This document shows positions 11,501 through 22,870 of a DNA stretch of 64,000 bases, piece after piece. The notes under the pieces were generated by a model, which was not told the origin of the DNA, searched no databases, and saw only the letters and a list, made by a program, of their open reading frames with translations. The stretch covers positions 11,098,001 through 11,162,000 of the forward strand of contig NC_065873.1 in the NCBI RefSeq assembly GCF_933775445.1, read 5' to 3'. The stretch comes from Argentina anserina. Its lineage: Eukaryota > Streptophyta > Magnoliopsida > Rosales > Rosaceae. The translations under genes and the position numbers were made by a program. Position 1 is the first letter of the stretch, and every line of letters begins with the position of its first letter.

Positions 11501-11663
11501 AAGAGGAACCGAGGTCTAAGAAAGCAATAAAAAAAGCGGAAGGGAGGGCTGAGAGGCCCTATTATTTAATTTTTATTCAATAGAAAACGGGAGAACTAAA
11601 AAAATTTACGACCATGTGCAATCGAGCTCTTTGCACGTGTGTAGAGCCAGCTCTGTGCTTACA
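8530..11663 (-). mobile_element. hAT transposon with 8-bp TSD TGCTTACA
   Basis: The direct repeat TGCTTACA occurs at 8530-8537 and 11656-11663 and brackets a 3.1-kb element (8538-11655). Eight bases is the diagnostic hAT target-site length. Terminal sequences are CACGGCCGTTTC on the left and CAGAGCTGGCTC read inward on the right. These are degenerate inverted ends consistent with a CAGGGCCGGC-type terminus. The minus strand carries a decayed DUF4371/TTF-type transposase. The element inserted about 230 bp upstream of the methylase-like gene start. Confidence 0.92.
8857..11180 (-). pseudogene. hAT transposase (TTF zinc finger, DUF4371, hAT dimerisation), degraded
   Basis: Translation begins near ATG 11180 (MLPKRKDLCGYARRMKKKK, a basic start) and soon changes frame. 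The TTF-type zinc-finger region follows (about 11067-10390) with FCFCCKLFKRG. A TGA at 10876-10878 lies in the YDKE(W)LVYLKEL context, where Trp is expected. Another in-frame stop lies at 10390-10392. The DUF4371/RNase H-like part (10389-9856) contains [20 protein letters not shown]. The catalytic-domain remainder is at 9830-9497. The C-terminal hAT dimerisation region (9129-8857) reads VASAEKSFSKLKLLKSYLRS. A local duplication of about 100 bp near 9830-10010 adds a further break. The copy cannot make active transposase. Confidence 0.88.
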
Positions 11664-12639
11664 AAACTATTAAAGTTGATACCTTAACTTCAATTTTCCT
11701 ATTAACATGATGTACGACGTTTGATTTGTATCACGTAGTAGTCAAAAAGATGACATGGCAAATTTGTGCATAAGTTTAAGGGGCAAAAATGACATTTATT
11801 CTTATTGACAACATAATAGTAGTTTTCACACCTCGAGACCATTTCCAAGACTGAAATGTAACAATATTCGTTGTAGCCCTGAGTTAATAAGCAACCAACA
11901 TGTCAAACACCTACGTGTCGACCACCTAGTGACTCGAAACTACAAATCTTTGAATAAAATATGAACAAACCAAAAAAAAAGAAATGAGGAACAATTGAAA
12001 TATAGACCCAAACAATTACAAATGTGGAACGTGGCAAAGAGACTCAAACAATCAAAGAAATGACATGTATAAGTCTCAAAGTCAAACACGGGCAAAAGGA
12101 TGACTAGTAACAAAGTCAAAATGCAAGAATCACCAGAGTACGCCAAATGCATCAACTAAATCCAACTCGGAGATCAGAAAATCGAGACATTGTGAAGTGA
12201 GATCCTCGGGAATGGAAAGCAACCAACGAGCCTTGAATGCTATCAAGCTGCTAGCCTCCAAACCAATGCCACTAGATACCTGCAAAAGAAGGGGTGAGCA
12301 CTCGTCTTCGCTAACCCGTTTTGGGGCCGATACCCTACCAAGGTAGGGTTTGAAAACGAAAGAAAATAGGAGATGGGCGCAATGCTCAAGTGTAAAAATA
12401 TGTAATGAGCGCTCCAGTAGAAGGTGAGTAAAATGTGGTAAAGGTACAACCAAAACAATGTTGGGTTATTGATAGGCAAAAAGATATCCATATGAGAAGA
12501 AGGGGCTAATACCACGGTCGGAGAATATAATAAAGAAAACTACAAGGATATCGACATCCCTAGTGATTGGTGCTTCAACTCACCTTCGGATGAATCAAGT
12601 GTCAAGTACTACCTAATCATAAGTCACAATACTGGACTT
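11664..12639. other. Unclassified repeat-like sequence
   Basis: No exon structure, conserved motif or transposon terminus could be supported here. Open frames near 11940-12515 on the minus strand are short and low in complexity. The style of the neighbouring sequence (GACATCAAGACAA repeats, GGTGAGTAAAAT) suggests an old LTR, but I could not find its ends. Confidence 0.35.
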
Positions 12640-12950
12640 CAAGACAATGGTACCACTCACGATGAAATATACGGTGTCGGATATCAACACAACAAAATTA
12701 CTGTAAATAAACATAGTCGGTGTCAGATATCAAGACAACGGAATCTCCGATAATACAGTATGGTGTTGGACATTAGGACAATGGAATCACCAATACTAAA
12801 TAAGATACGGTGCCAGATATCAGGACAACAAAATCACCGTTAATAATATACAGTCGATTTCAAATATCAGGACAATAAAATCACCATAGATAACGTATAG
12901 TCAGTGTCGGACATCAAGACAGTAGAATCACCAATATACTATATAGATAA
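12640..12950. repeat. Degenerate minisatellite, ~60-bp unit
   Basis: About five diverged units share the core GTGTCGGATATCAAGACAA followed by a variant of AATCACC, spaced about 55-65 bp apart. The first starts near 12672 and the last ends near 12945. Confidence 0.75.
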
Positions 12951-13534
12951 ATATAGTACATGGATAAATATAGTATCTAATCCCTAGTGATAGGTACCAC
13001 GGTTCACCCGAGTACTAATTACTAGTTAATTATGAGTAACGGTATGGGAAATCAAGACAATGTGTACCACTCATAAATAAATATAAAATTAATAACTACA
13101 TTATCTAGTCTCGAATGGAGGGCTCGAGACGTAGACTGAATTCACCGTAGAATGGTAAAGTGATCCTGAATTTGTCACCAAATACACAAGCTTCAACATG
13201 TTTATGAACATCAAAGTAACGAGAGTAGAGATGTGACTAGTGAATCTCAAGTTGAGGATGATGTGGATGAACTCATGAAGATCTTGACATGGTGGTGATG
13301 GAGATCCTCAAATGATGTTAGACTCCTCTTCTTCCTCCTTGCTTGATGAAGTGATGAAACTTGGTGTTTTTAGAATGAGATGGGTAGATGGAAATGTTCT
13401 CTTCCTCTCTTTCTCTTGGTTGGTGGTGGAAATTGTGTGTTTTGAGATGGTGGTGATGGAGGTTTTTATAGAGGAGAATGGTGGTGGAAAAAATAGAGAA
13501 AAGTGAGAGATAATGGTGTAGTGAGTGGGGTGGT
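12951..13534. other. Unclassified sequence between two minisatellites
   Basis: No supported gene. A GT/GA-rich plus-strand open frame at 13312-13506 has no recognisable domain and grades into the following minisatellite. Confidence 0.35.
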
Positions 13535-13770
13535 TGGTTATGGAAGAAGTGGGTGATAAAGGAAGAAGTGTGTGATCATGGAAGGAATGGGGTGATCATG
13601 GAAGGAATGAGGTGATCATGGAGGAAGTGGGTGATCATGAAAGGAAGTGGGTGATAATGGAAGAAGTGGGTGATAAAGAAGGAAGTGGGTGATCATGGAA
13701 GGAAGTGGGTGATTATGGAGTAAGTGAATGATCATGGAAGAAGTGAGTGATAAAGAATGAAGTGGGTAGA
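13535..13770. repeat. Minisatellite, ~20-24-bp unit
   Basis: At least ten variable units built around GAAGTGGGTGATCATGGAAG and GAAGTGGGTGATAAAGAAG run head to tail. Unit length varies by a few bases. Confidence 0.9.
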
Positions 13771-14848
13771 TGACTAGGTAATGATGGACCTATAGATGAT
13801 AATTACACCCAAAATCAAATCAGTTTTTTACATAATATAGGTGTGGATTTTTGGACAATGAGGAGCCATGATTTTGTGAGAAATAGAGAAAAATTGTGTA
13901 ATTAAATCTCAACTCAAAAGATGGGATCTAATTATCATAGAGCAATGTATTACTCCTCCCTTGCTCCTTCATAAAATTAGCCGGAAATGCATGGCACCAC
14001 CAAAAGTGGTGGTGCTCCGCCATAATAGTACCGTTGAAAGTGGTGGTGCTCGGAAAATTGCCGGAATTTCACATTTTTTTCTTTTTGTCAAGATATTCTA
14101 CAAAACATGGAAATGAATCAGTCTAAATTAAATGACAATTATGATCCAACAATTACCTTGAGAAACTGGAAATACGCAAATAGAGGCTACTGCACTCCTC
14201 GGCTCTAACATGAGCTGCTACCCAGAAGATTCCAAGTCCTTCTCCAGGGTCATCTCGTTAACCGTGGAATAGGGAAAAAGGTTGTCGGAGTCGTCGATGT
14301 TGCGACAGACCAGAATATAGAAGAAGAAGGAGAAGAAAGGATTAGAATCTGGGTTTTCAAAAAATTGAAGGATATAGGTATAGGTCCTAAATCAAAGAGG
14401 GAAGAAGAGATTACCATGAAGTGAGCAGTTGAGTCACTACAGCTCTCAAAATTGCTGATTGGAGACGAACGAAGGTGGAGTAGTGGCGGCGACGACATGA
14501 CAGAGAAAAAAGGAATTCGTATTAGACTTTGATTAGATAAATTTGAGATAAAATCGAATTGGGTTTAAAGGGTAAAGGCTTGGCTTGCCAAGAGGGGTCG
14601 GAGAAGCTTGTCGGAGCTCTAGTTTTCAATTCGGAAACCCTGGAAGCTCGGTATTGCTACAGATCCCGATTGAACTGTGAATTAGGCTGAGTTGATGATC
14701 GATGGACATGGCTGTGTAGAAAATGGAGCAAGGAAGAAGAAGGTGGGACTGCATGTTTGAATCTTTGTTGGACAGTGGACTGAAATGACGGTGAAGGTGA
14801 GCTCGGTGGTTTGGTGGAGGAAGAGAGAGTAATGCTCTATGCGTTATC

Positions 14849-14897
<49 letters not shown>

Positions 14898-15049
14898 AAG
14901 AGAGAGAGTGACAGTTAACAGAAATAAAGTGGAGGAAATGGGCCAAGGAATGGGCTCGGGTTTTGGTTCAAGAGAGAAAGGTTTGGGCTTTCTTAAGCCT
15001 TGACCTAATCGCCCAAATTTGGTATTGGAACTTGATCCAACGGCTCCAA
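13771..15049. other. Non-coding sequence with a GA microsatellite
   Basis: Contains an interrupted (GA)n tract at 14854-14908 and a short direct repeat of AAAGTGGTGGTGCTC near 13999-14052. Long minus-strand frames here are driven by the CT repeat and proline/serine-rich translation; none has a recognisable domain. Confidence 0.45.
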
Positions 15050-15355
15050 TTAGGCCTGGGAACGGTTCTAAAAGACTGATTTTTTTCTTATAACCGGAAC
15101 CAGAATCGAAAAAAAATGGTCTGCATTTAGCACAATTTTCTTCTGGAACCAGAATCGAATTGAATTGCAAATATCGGGTCGATTTTTGGGTTTTTACGGT
15201 TCCCAAAGTTTACTGTAATATATATTTATTTCCAAGCCTTAATAATAAACCATATAAAATTTCAACTTCAAAATGCAAATACAGAATGTCAACAACCTCT
15301 TTAGTACAATTACCCAATAATCAACAATTAACATACTCAATTATTTCAAAAAGAA

Positions 15356-15389
<34 letters not shown>

Positions 15390-15764
15390 CTGCAAACCTA
15401 GGATAATTTGGATTTTAAGGAGTAGAAAAATAGTAGAGGAACTCAGGACATCAGGCAAAGCGAATAAAGTTTTTTTAGTTTATATAATGATTAGTATGAG
15501 TCTAAGAAGTAAAGAAAAGAAAGTGATGACGGATGCGGCAACGATAAATGTTTCTTTTAGGGGTTTTTCTTATATAGTTGTGAATACTCGGTTCTAACGG
15601 TTCCAAATTCATTTTCAAAAATTGGAACCGGAATCAAATCGAATCGGTTGTTTCGGTGCGGTTCCTCTAAGGTTAGTAATTTATATATTTTTGGAATCAA
15701 ATCGAATCGACAATTTCGGTGTGGTTTTGACGGTTCTAAACAGTTCTCGGGTCTAAAGTCCCAG
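15050..15764. mobile_element. Probable non-autonomous hAT-like element, right end truncated
   Basis: The left end reads TAGGCCTGGGAACGGTTCT. Subterminal motifs of the AACCGGAATC / GGTTCTAA type recur in both orientations at 15060-15220 and 15595-15760. The right end ...CTAAAGTCCCAG would be the start of the matching CCCAGGCCTA terminus, but it stops exactly where the neighbouring LTR begins (15765). No coding sequence; a (GA)n tract lies at 15359-15387. Assigned by terminus style only. Confidence 0.5.
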
Positions 15765-18498
15765 TGTCACATCCCAGAGGGAAAATGACCGTATTGAAAT
15801 GGTAAAATAGAAAGTTAACAAGCAAACAAACGAATGTCGAAAGGAAACAAGCTGACTTACATTTTCAACACAAAAGAATATTTACTAAAATATACGTGAG
15901 CTATAAACCAAGGTTTTAAACAACGGAACTAGAAGTGGGTGTCACCAGCCCATAACTAAAAACAATACAAGCAACCCAAGATAAATAAGAATGGTGACAG
16001 AAATGAAATCACAATCTCGGATTAAGATGTTCAATGTACAAACATCGATAAATAATAATATACAAATGACTAGTTTGAACATAATGGATTCAAATGAAAT
16101 GTACTCCTAACTTCTCGTATCCTAAGTCCCGAAATAAGTCGAAAAACTTGTAAGGAATCTAAAGTATGAGTGAGCTTCGTCCTCGCTCATCTAGTAGGGG
16201 CCAGCCCACCAATGTGATTTAAAAGTAAGGTTGGCTAAGTATTATGAAAACTTAAAACATTTAGATATGAGCATGCTTTTTAAATCATTTAAAGAGAAAC
16301 ATGCTAAGTTTATTAATCACGGGAAAACAATGCAAAACATGTATGATGACCATCAATAATATCAAGTCAGTGGTGACCGATCCTAACAACTAGGAGGTGA
16401 AAGAGTCATCTCTTAAGTCGAGGCCGACTGCCTTTGTTGAAACAACAAAGGAGTGGGAGTGTCCATTTAATTGAATGCCCTAAATAATACTGTAAGGTAT
16501 AGATCCAATAATAAGTAGGGCATTGCCCCTCCAAAGGTTTACGGTTTTCGACACCGAGGGGTTACCAGTTTACCGGGCCCCATACACTCTCAGGTCTACT
16601 CACTAACAATCTATCTGCCTATCCTCAAATTTTAGCATTTCTAAAATCATATATGCATTTCCAACAATAAACATCACCGAGGCATAGACAATGAATTTTG
16701 ACAGGCACAAGATACACAAAGGAGGTTAGCTCACCCTACCTGGAATATGCGAAGCCAATGCTCAATCCATGATCATGCTTCCGCTCAACTATAGCCTTTT
16801 TCAAGCATCCAAATCTCGGAATAATCGATCAATGAGCGACTGTTTATATAAAAATGATTTAAATGTTACTACACGAACGAAATAGGAGGTTTGACTCCTT
16901 ATTCCTGGTTTGACCAAAGTGATGGTCAAATATCGATTATAGCTAACTATGCTACCCATATATCGACATATTTCTTTGAGTACTATCGAGTACTTGTATC
17001 TATTACCTTAGTCACACTCATACAAATACTTAACAAAATTAATATGTCGACAATATAAGGTAGTGTAATTTATGACTTAGGTTTTTGAGTCATATTAGCT
17101 ATAAATCGATTTCTCTAAAATTACTAAGGAGACTCAAAATAGATCTCCAAATTTGACAAATACGTAATTGGAGAAGGACGGGAGATCTACTCAAAGGGCC
17201 TTAGCCAATAAGTCGTATTCTTGTCAGAAAAATTGAACAATGTCGCCGGAATTCTCCTTCTCTTTCTCTGCTCAAATTCAAGGCTGCATGAAAATTCATG
17301 TTTCTAAATTGGAAATCAAGGGAGGTAAAGACCCAAAGAACATGGGAATTACCTTTAGAATTTCCAGAAAATTGAAGTTGACGTTGGAAGCTTCGAATCT
17401 CCTCTGATCTTCAATTTCACTGTCTAAATTAGCCTGCTGCCTTCCTTGGCTCCTTGGATTGAAATGAGAACACACAATTTCAACATTATACTCCAAAGAT
17501 CGAAATGAGGAGATTAGAGTCTTGGAATCAAGTGAATTACCTTCTACACGTTTGTGAAGGTAAAAATGGATGATGGCACTGTTGTGTTCTTCTCAGTAAA
17601 TGATGATCAAGCCTTCTAATCCTTCTCTAGTCCTCTCCTAATTCAATACCGCCGCCGGAGCTAGCCGGAAAGTCCGGGTCGGGTCACCTCTTCATTGATG
17701 GGTCGTCGGGTCTGAAAGGGAGAGAAACGAGATGGAGAAGAAAAGCTTTCAGCATGGGTTTGGTCTTTGACCAAAGTCTGACCATGCTTTCCCTTTTTAA
17801 ATAAAGGAATTGAGGGCTGAGATCTGAAGAGAACTAAAGAATCAAGGTCGAAGATTAAAACCCTGATCAAATTTTTAAATGAGGAATAGAGGGATTATGA
17901 AAGAATGGTGATGGGGATTTTTGGGTCAAACAGTGGAAGAGGCCTAAGGCCACGATTTTTCCACTGGAAAAAACTCTGATTAACAGGAATATATTTTTCC
18001 AAAATTAGAAGACTTTGAAAAATCATAACAAGTAGCTCGAAGCTCAAAAAAATATTCCAGAAGTACCGGTGAACTCGTAACGACATGAACTTAATTTTCG
18101 TAGCTAGAAATTGAAGAGTTAATGAAAGTAAAAAATCATCGTAGGAATAAATGATGTATTACTTTAGAATTTTACCATTCATTACTAACTTTGTCGTAAC
18201 CTTCAAAGTTAGTACAGTAAAATTCTCGGGACTCACACCCAGCCCTAGTTTCGATTGATCGATGTTAGATCAACGGTCATAGTTAATTTGCGTAAAACAA
18301 ATTTAAGTAAATTATTCTTCAAACACATGAAAATAATTTGTAAAATCAAGAAAATAAATTAGAACGTCGGAAACGCTCATGACGATGAGTAGTTTAATAT
18401 CAATGTATTAAACTACGTTATTCGACATTTATTTCAAATATCGATTAATTAGTCTTTATGTGTCGGTTAAACGAGATTAAAAAATCGCGGGTATTACA
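15765..18498 (-). mobile_element. LTR (solo or end-recombined), Gypsy-like
   Basis: On the minus strand this 2.73-kb block starts TGTAATACCCGCG at 18498 and ends GGGATGTGACA at 15765, the TG..CA ends expected of an LTR. There is no open internal domain beside it. The flanking pentamers (CCCAG left, GGTTA right) do not match, so it is not a simple solo LTR. Its size and general style match the chromovirus LTRs elsewhere in the window, but its sequence is a different family. An unrelated or partial partner was probably lost by recombination or deletion. Confidence 0.65.
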
Positions 18499-18791
18499 GG
18501 TTATATCTCTTTTTCTTCTCCAAGATAAATCGCGACTTCACCAATTCATCACCATTGCTCCTTCAAGCCCAGGAGTTGGTCGGCCATTAGGATTATGCAT
18601 GTATGACAGCTTATGACATGACCCGCCCCAAAATTTACCATAATATCGAGGCATATCGTGCATAGTCTCTCCTAAAAGTAGCCAATCCTACCTGCACAAA
18701 AACGACACTCCAAATATCTCAATCCAACCTCAACACTTAGAGCCACCATGCTCCACAAACTTTCCAACTCCACAACCACAACCACAATTCA
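18499..18791. other. Short unclassified spacer
   Basis: Lies between two LTRs. I see no coding sequence. The stretch near 18618 (ATGACCCGCCCCAAAATTTACC) may be a fragment of another LTR edge, but this is not established. Confidence 0.3.
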
Positions 18792-20760
18792 TGATATGAG
18801 CACTTTGTGCTACGTTCTTAATATGTTTTTACTTCCATTTGTACTTTGCTTAGCCCTTATTGTTGTAATATTGAGTCATTGAATCACAATAGGAGTCTTG
18901 GACGGTTATGGATGTGTATTTGTGCTTAAACGAGTTAAAAACGAAGAATTGGTCTAGAGTCCTAGTTTGAGTAGGAATCCTTATAGGACTAGGAAACCTA
19001 ATTGGATTAGGAGTCTTCATCTTTCACGTTTTAATCGCATTACGCGATATCTTGAGAGTTCTGTTTGCATTAGGAATCCTTGCTAGACTAGGAAACGTAC
19101 CATTTTGGAAAGTCCTACTTGAACTCAAACTCTTATTACGAAACTTTCCTAAATGAACTTTCTTGTTCTAGTAACTTACTGGTTCTAGTAAGTTTCCTTT
19201 TTGCAAGTTAGAAACTTTCCTAATCTAGTTGAGCTCATCTATTACATGTGTCTTTTTAAGACAACAAATGTCTAGATTAAGACATAATTTTCGAAAGAAT
19301 TATCTCTTACTTATGTTTTTCTTTTCTTATTTTCAGATTTGAAGAGATAATTCAAGGAATTTAAAGAGAAGCCGTGCAAGGGAAAAGGAGTCTAATTCGT
19401 GATTAATTCTTGAGCTTGTGAAAGAAGCTATGCCGTGCCTTATACTTTCAGCCTTGGAGAAGAAGTCTTTGCCGTGCCTAGCAATCAGCCCATGAGAAGG
19501 AGAGTCCAGCCCATGCCGTGTAACCCTAGAAGAAATAGGAGATAAGAGCTTCTTCTACAAGGAAAGCAAGGGCAGCCATTCAATCCATTGAAACAAAATA
19601 ATCACAGCCGTGCATCCTTCATGGATCAGCCCATCAAAACCCTAGCAGCCTCTCATTTCCTCCTTCCTCTATAAAAGGCACGGCCTCCTTCATATAATAC
19701 CATCTCCATTCTTTCACAATGCTAGCCGAATTGCTGCCCAAACACATACAGAAAATTCAAGCTACAAATCTTCATCCATCACCACCAAATCGTGCTCATC
19801 TTCCTCCTATTCCAATTTGAATTCATCCTTGCTTCATCCTTCAAGGTTTCTAATGTGTGATTCATCCATGGCTTGTAAATTTTCTTTTGGTTTTCTGCAA
19901 ATTTTGAATTCATTGTATGAATCATTGGATGTTATTTTCGATTTCATATATGAAGAACATAAATTCAGACTTCTTTGGTTTTATGTTTTGATTGCATGAA
20001 CTCATGAAATATGTGTGCATGCCGTGTGTAGCATCTATGGGTAGTAGGTTTTCGATTTCTTTTTAGGTTTTATTTCAATTTATTCCTTAAATTTGTACAT
20101 CTAAATCAATACTTGAGGAAGCCAAGGCCATGGTTCTCTTAAGGTTGCGATCTAATTCACCAAAGTGTTCTTTGATTGAATATGCGCTTCGTGTTTCAAT
20201 TCTTGATACTTGTTTAGGGTTGTGATAATTCTAGGAATTTGCATGTTTAATCAAGATGAGTGACGCCATGCTTACTTACATGTCTCCAATTCGACTTAAT
20301 GTTCTTATGTGCTACTTTGTTGTTTAACTAGTACGCTTCGTTATGTTGAACTCTTGTTAGCATATGTTTAGGATTGAATGCTTCGTTGATTCTAAATAAT
20401 TAAGAAGTCTTAATAATTAGATGAACCGCTTCGGACTCTAATTAGAATTGGAATTGAAATGGACTTAGAAAGAATCGAAATAATTCGCTGCCTATATGTT
20501 GTTCTATACGTGTTATACATGTTTCTTGAGTAGAATTCGTGTTTTGGTTATGTGATGAATGGTTGATCAATTGTATATAAGTAATTTAGGATTTACTTTA
20601 AGTTGTAGTTTTAGAATCCAAATCAAAATCCCCCAATAACATGATAAGTGTTGAGGCCCTTTTGATTCCCCGGACTGAACGATCAATGCTTATTCTATAC
20701 TAACGATGATGTTTTTCAGTGTATTTTATAGACGTTCTAACAAAATGATCTATCAATTCA
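18787..20760 (+). mobile_element. Solo LTR, TGATA..TATCA family, TSD ATTCA
   Basis: The LTR spans 18792-20755. It starts TGATATGAGCAC and ends GATCTATCA, and is flanked by the perfect 5-bp direct repeat ATTCA (18787-18791 and 20756-20760). It shares extended blocks with the block at 26659-28271, for example CCCCAATAACATGATAAG and TCCCCGGACTGAACGATC. It is more distantly related to the LTRs of the gag-bearing element at 39676-45092. No internal sequence remains. Confidence 0.92.
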
Positions 20761-20926
20761 TAAATATAATTCAAAATGTATGACAGAGTAGGCAATGTTC
20801 GTTACCTAATCTCATTGGACCCCTAGAGCTCGTAGCTAATCTTATACCACAACCGCCCAACCCGCAATAAGACAACAATGGTCACTAATCAACGTAAAAT
20901 AATATAAAATATACTAGCCCCGCTAG
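20761..20926. other. Spacer with inverted LTR-element similarity
   Basis: The segment near 20800-20875, read on the minus strand, contains GGGTTGGGCGGTTGTGGTATA. A close plus-strand relative occurs near 23024-23044 inside the neighbouring element. It is therefore probably a leftover of a related element in inverted orientation. Confidence 0.45.
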
Positions 20927-22093
20927 TGATACGCCCCAAACCTTTTTAACCGTATAGTGTCATTAAGTGTAGATACTCTAAATATTGACTTTTTGATGCG
21001 TAAGTTTTTGGGGGAAACTTCCTTCACGGAAGTTGTCAAGTTCGTCGATACGAGTTTGTGGACATGCAGTACGCCCAAATTAAGTTGTATGAAAAAGCTA
21101 TGAATCAAAAAGGGTATGGGATATTTTTGGGAAATAGTATAAATAGGGGGTAAAAATATGAAAAAGGGGGAAAAATCAGAAAATATCGGGTCGGGTAATG
21201 TTCCATCGAGAGAAAACCCAAAAATCTTCCGACCCCCGACCGATCTCCACCGTCCGGCCACTGATCGGCTTTCCACCGGTCCCGTTCGAACCGCCTCGCC
21301 ATTCCCCGTTGATCTATACCGAAATCACGGGACGCCGACCACCGTGCGGAGAGCTGCGATGATCGAAAACCCTAGTGTAGTTGGCGCCTCCGTCTCCAAC
21401 GACTTCGAAGCTCGGGGTTGCTCCTATCCGACCTAAATCCTTCCTCTGGTCCTGATTCCATGTCGTTTATAGTCCAAATCGATCTGCAAATTGGAGTTTC
21501 GAAATTCAGCCCCTCGGTCGGCATCTCAGCATTTTCGGCCATTTTCCAGCCGATCTAGGCTTGTGTGCAGGTATGAAACTTGTTTATCTTAATGTGATCT
21601 ACAACTTTGATGTTGGTGTCGAGTTGATTTGGTGTGGTTGGAGAGGGTGGCCCCTGAGGCCCACCCGCAGCCACTGTGGCGGCGCGTGAGGTAGTAATTG
21701 GAGCAAGGGGTGGCTTTGTTAGGATGTAGTCGTTGATACGAACCCAACGAAGTATAATTTGTCAAATTTGATTATCGTTTGAGCCGTGTGGATATTTTAG
21801 GTTTAAGGTTACGAATTCGTGATTGTTTATGAATAATTACGGATAATTGATTTTGGTGTGATATTGGGTTATTATTATATTGATGTTAGGTTATTTGATT
21901 TGGGTTATATGTCTTATTTGAGATTTTAGAGTGGTTGACGATATATTCGAGAATGAGATTCCCAGGAATTGAACTACGAATGACTGGTTTGGGTGCTGCC
22001 ACACAAATATTCTAGATTAGAATTTGATTTATTATTGGTTTAAAATCGGATTTGTATTGCGTAAATAGGTTAATTTTGGGTCGGGGTGTTTCA
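20927..22093 (+). repeat. 5' LTR of the short non-coding element
   Basis: TG..CA ends, 1167 bp. It contains the TATAAATAG box near 21137-21145 and GC-rich leader sequence. It is directly followed by the primer-binding site. Confidence 0.88.
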
Positions 22094-22574
22094 TTTGGTA
22101 TCAGAGCATGATCCTCTGCCCGATGGGCCACTTAGAGGTGAGAGACAATACGTTTTCAGGAAAATTTTGGTCTCTAAAATCTTAGATATTTATGGATTCA
22201 TGCATGCATGTTTATTGAAATATTATTCCTTTGGAAGTTTATATTTTTGGTCATCGTATGAGATTATCGATCTAGATTATCGTTGGTAGATTTGTTGATG
22301 CTTTAGGAATTGTGGTTATTTAATGTTGGTTGCTATATGATTATATCGTTGGATGATTGGTATGATGTTAATTACTTATGTCTGAATTAGTGTTAGGATC
22401 GTGAGACTAATTGTCATGTAAAGGTATGTGGATAAACGTCGAGTGTTGTGTGTTCATCCGGGTTGTGGTTTTAGTTATCTCAATTAGTAATATTGATATA
22501 CGTTTACGAGTGAGACTCATGGTGCAGTTTCAGACTTGTTGATAGAGTTGTTGTGGTATATTTTGAGACGCTAG

Positions 22575-22870
22575 AAGAGAGAGGATGAACTAGTGATCTA
22601 TGCAGACGGGAGAACCGGTAGGGAGGGGAAGAAATCGGCAGAACCGGAAGAGAGGGGATGAACCGGCAGAATCAGAAAAGAGGGGATGAACTGGGGGAAA
22701 CCGGAAGAGAGGGGATGAACCGGCAGAACCAGAAGAAAGGAGATGAACCGGCAGAACCGAGAGAGAGGGGATGAACTCGTAATGCAATGTGAGTACAAAA
22801 TCGGAAGAGAGGGTATGAACCGGAAGCGGTGTTGATATAACCGAGTCGCTAGAAGAGAGGGGATGTACTA
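22575..22870. repeat. Minisatellite, ~27-bp unit
   Basis: About nine units related to GAAGAGAGGGGATGAACCGG followed by CAGAACC run head to tail within the interior of the non-coding LTR element. The proline/serine-rich minus-strand frames here are produced by this repeat. Confidence 0.9.

Noticed and set aside
12640..13770. CRISPR-like spacing of repeats
   Set aside because: Units are contiguous and diverged with no unique spacers, and the DNA is a plant nuclear region.
14626..15206. Overlapping minus-strand frames rich in Leu-Ser repeats
   Set aside because: Produced by translating the (GA)n/(CT)n tract; no domain outside the repeat.
22590..22798. Pro/Ser/Phe-rich minus-strand repeat protein
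   Set aside because: Translation of the 27-bp minisatellite; no start or splice context and no family.
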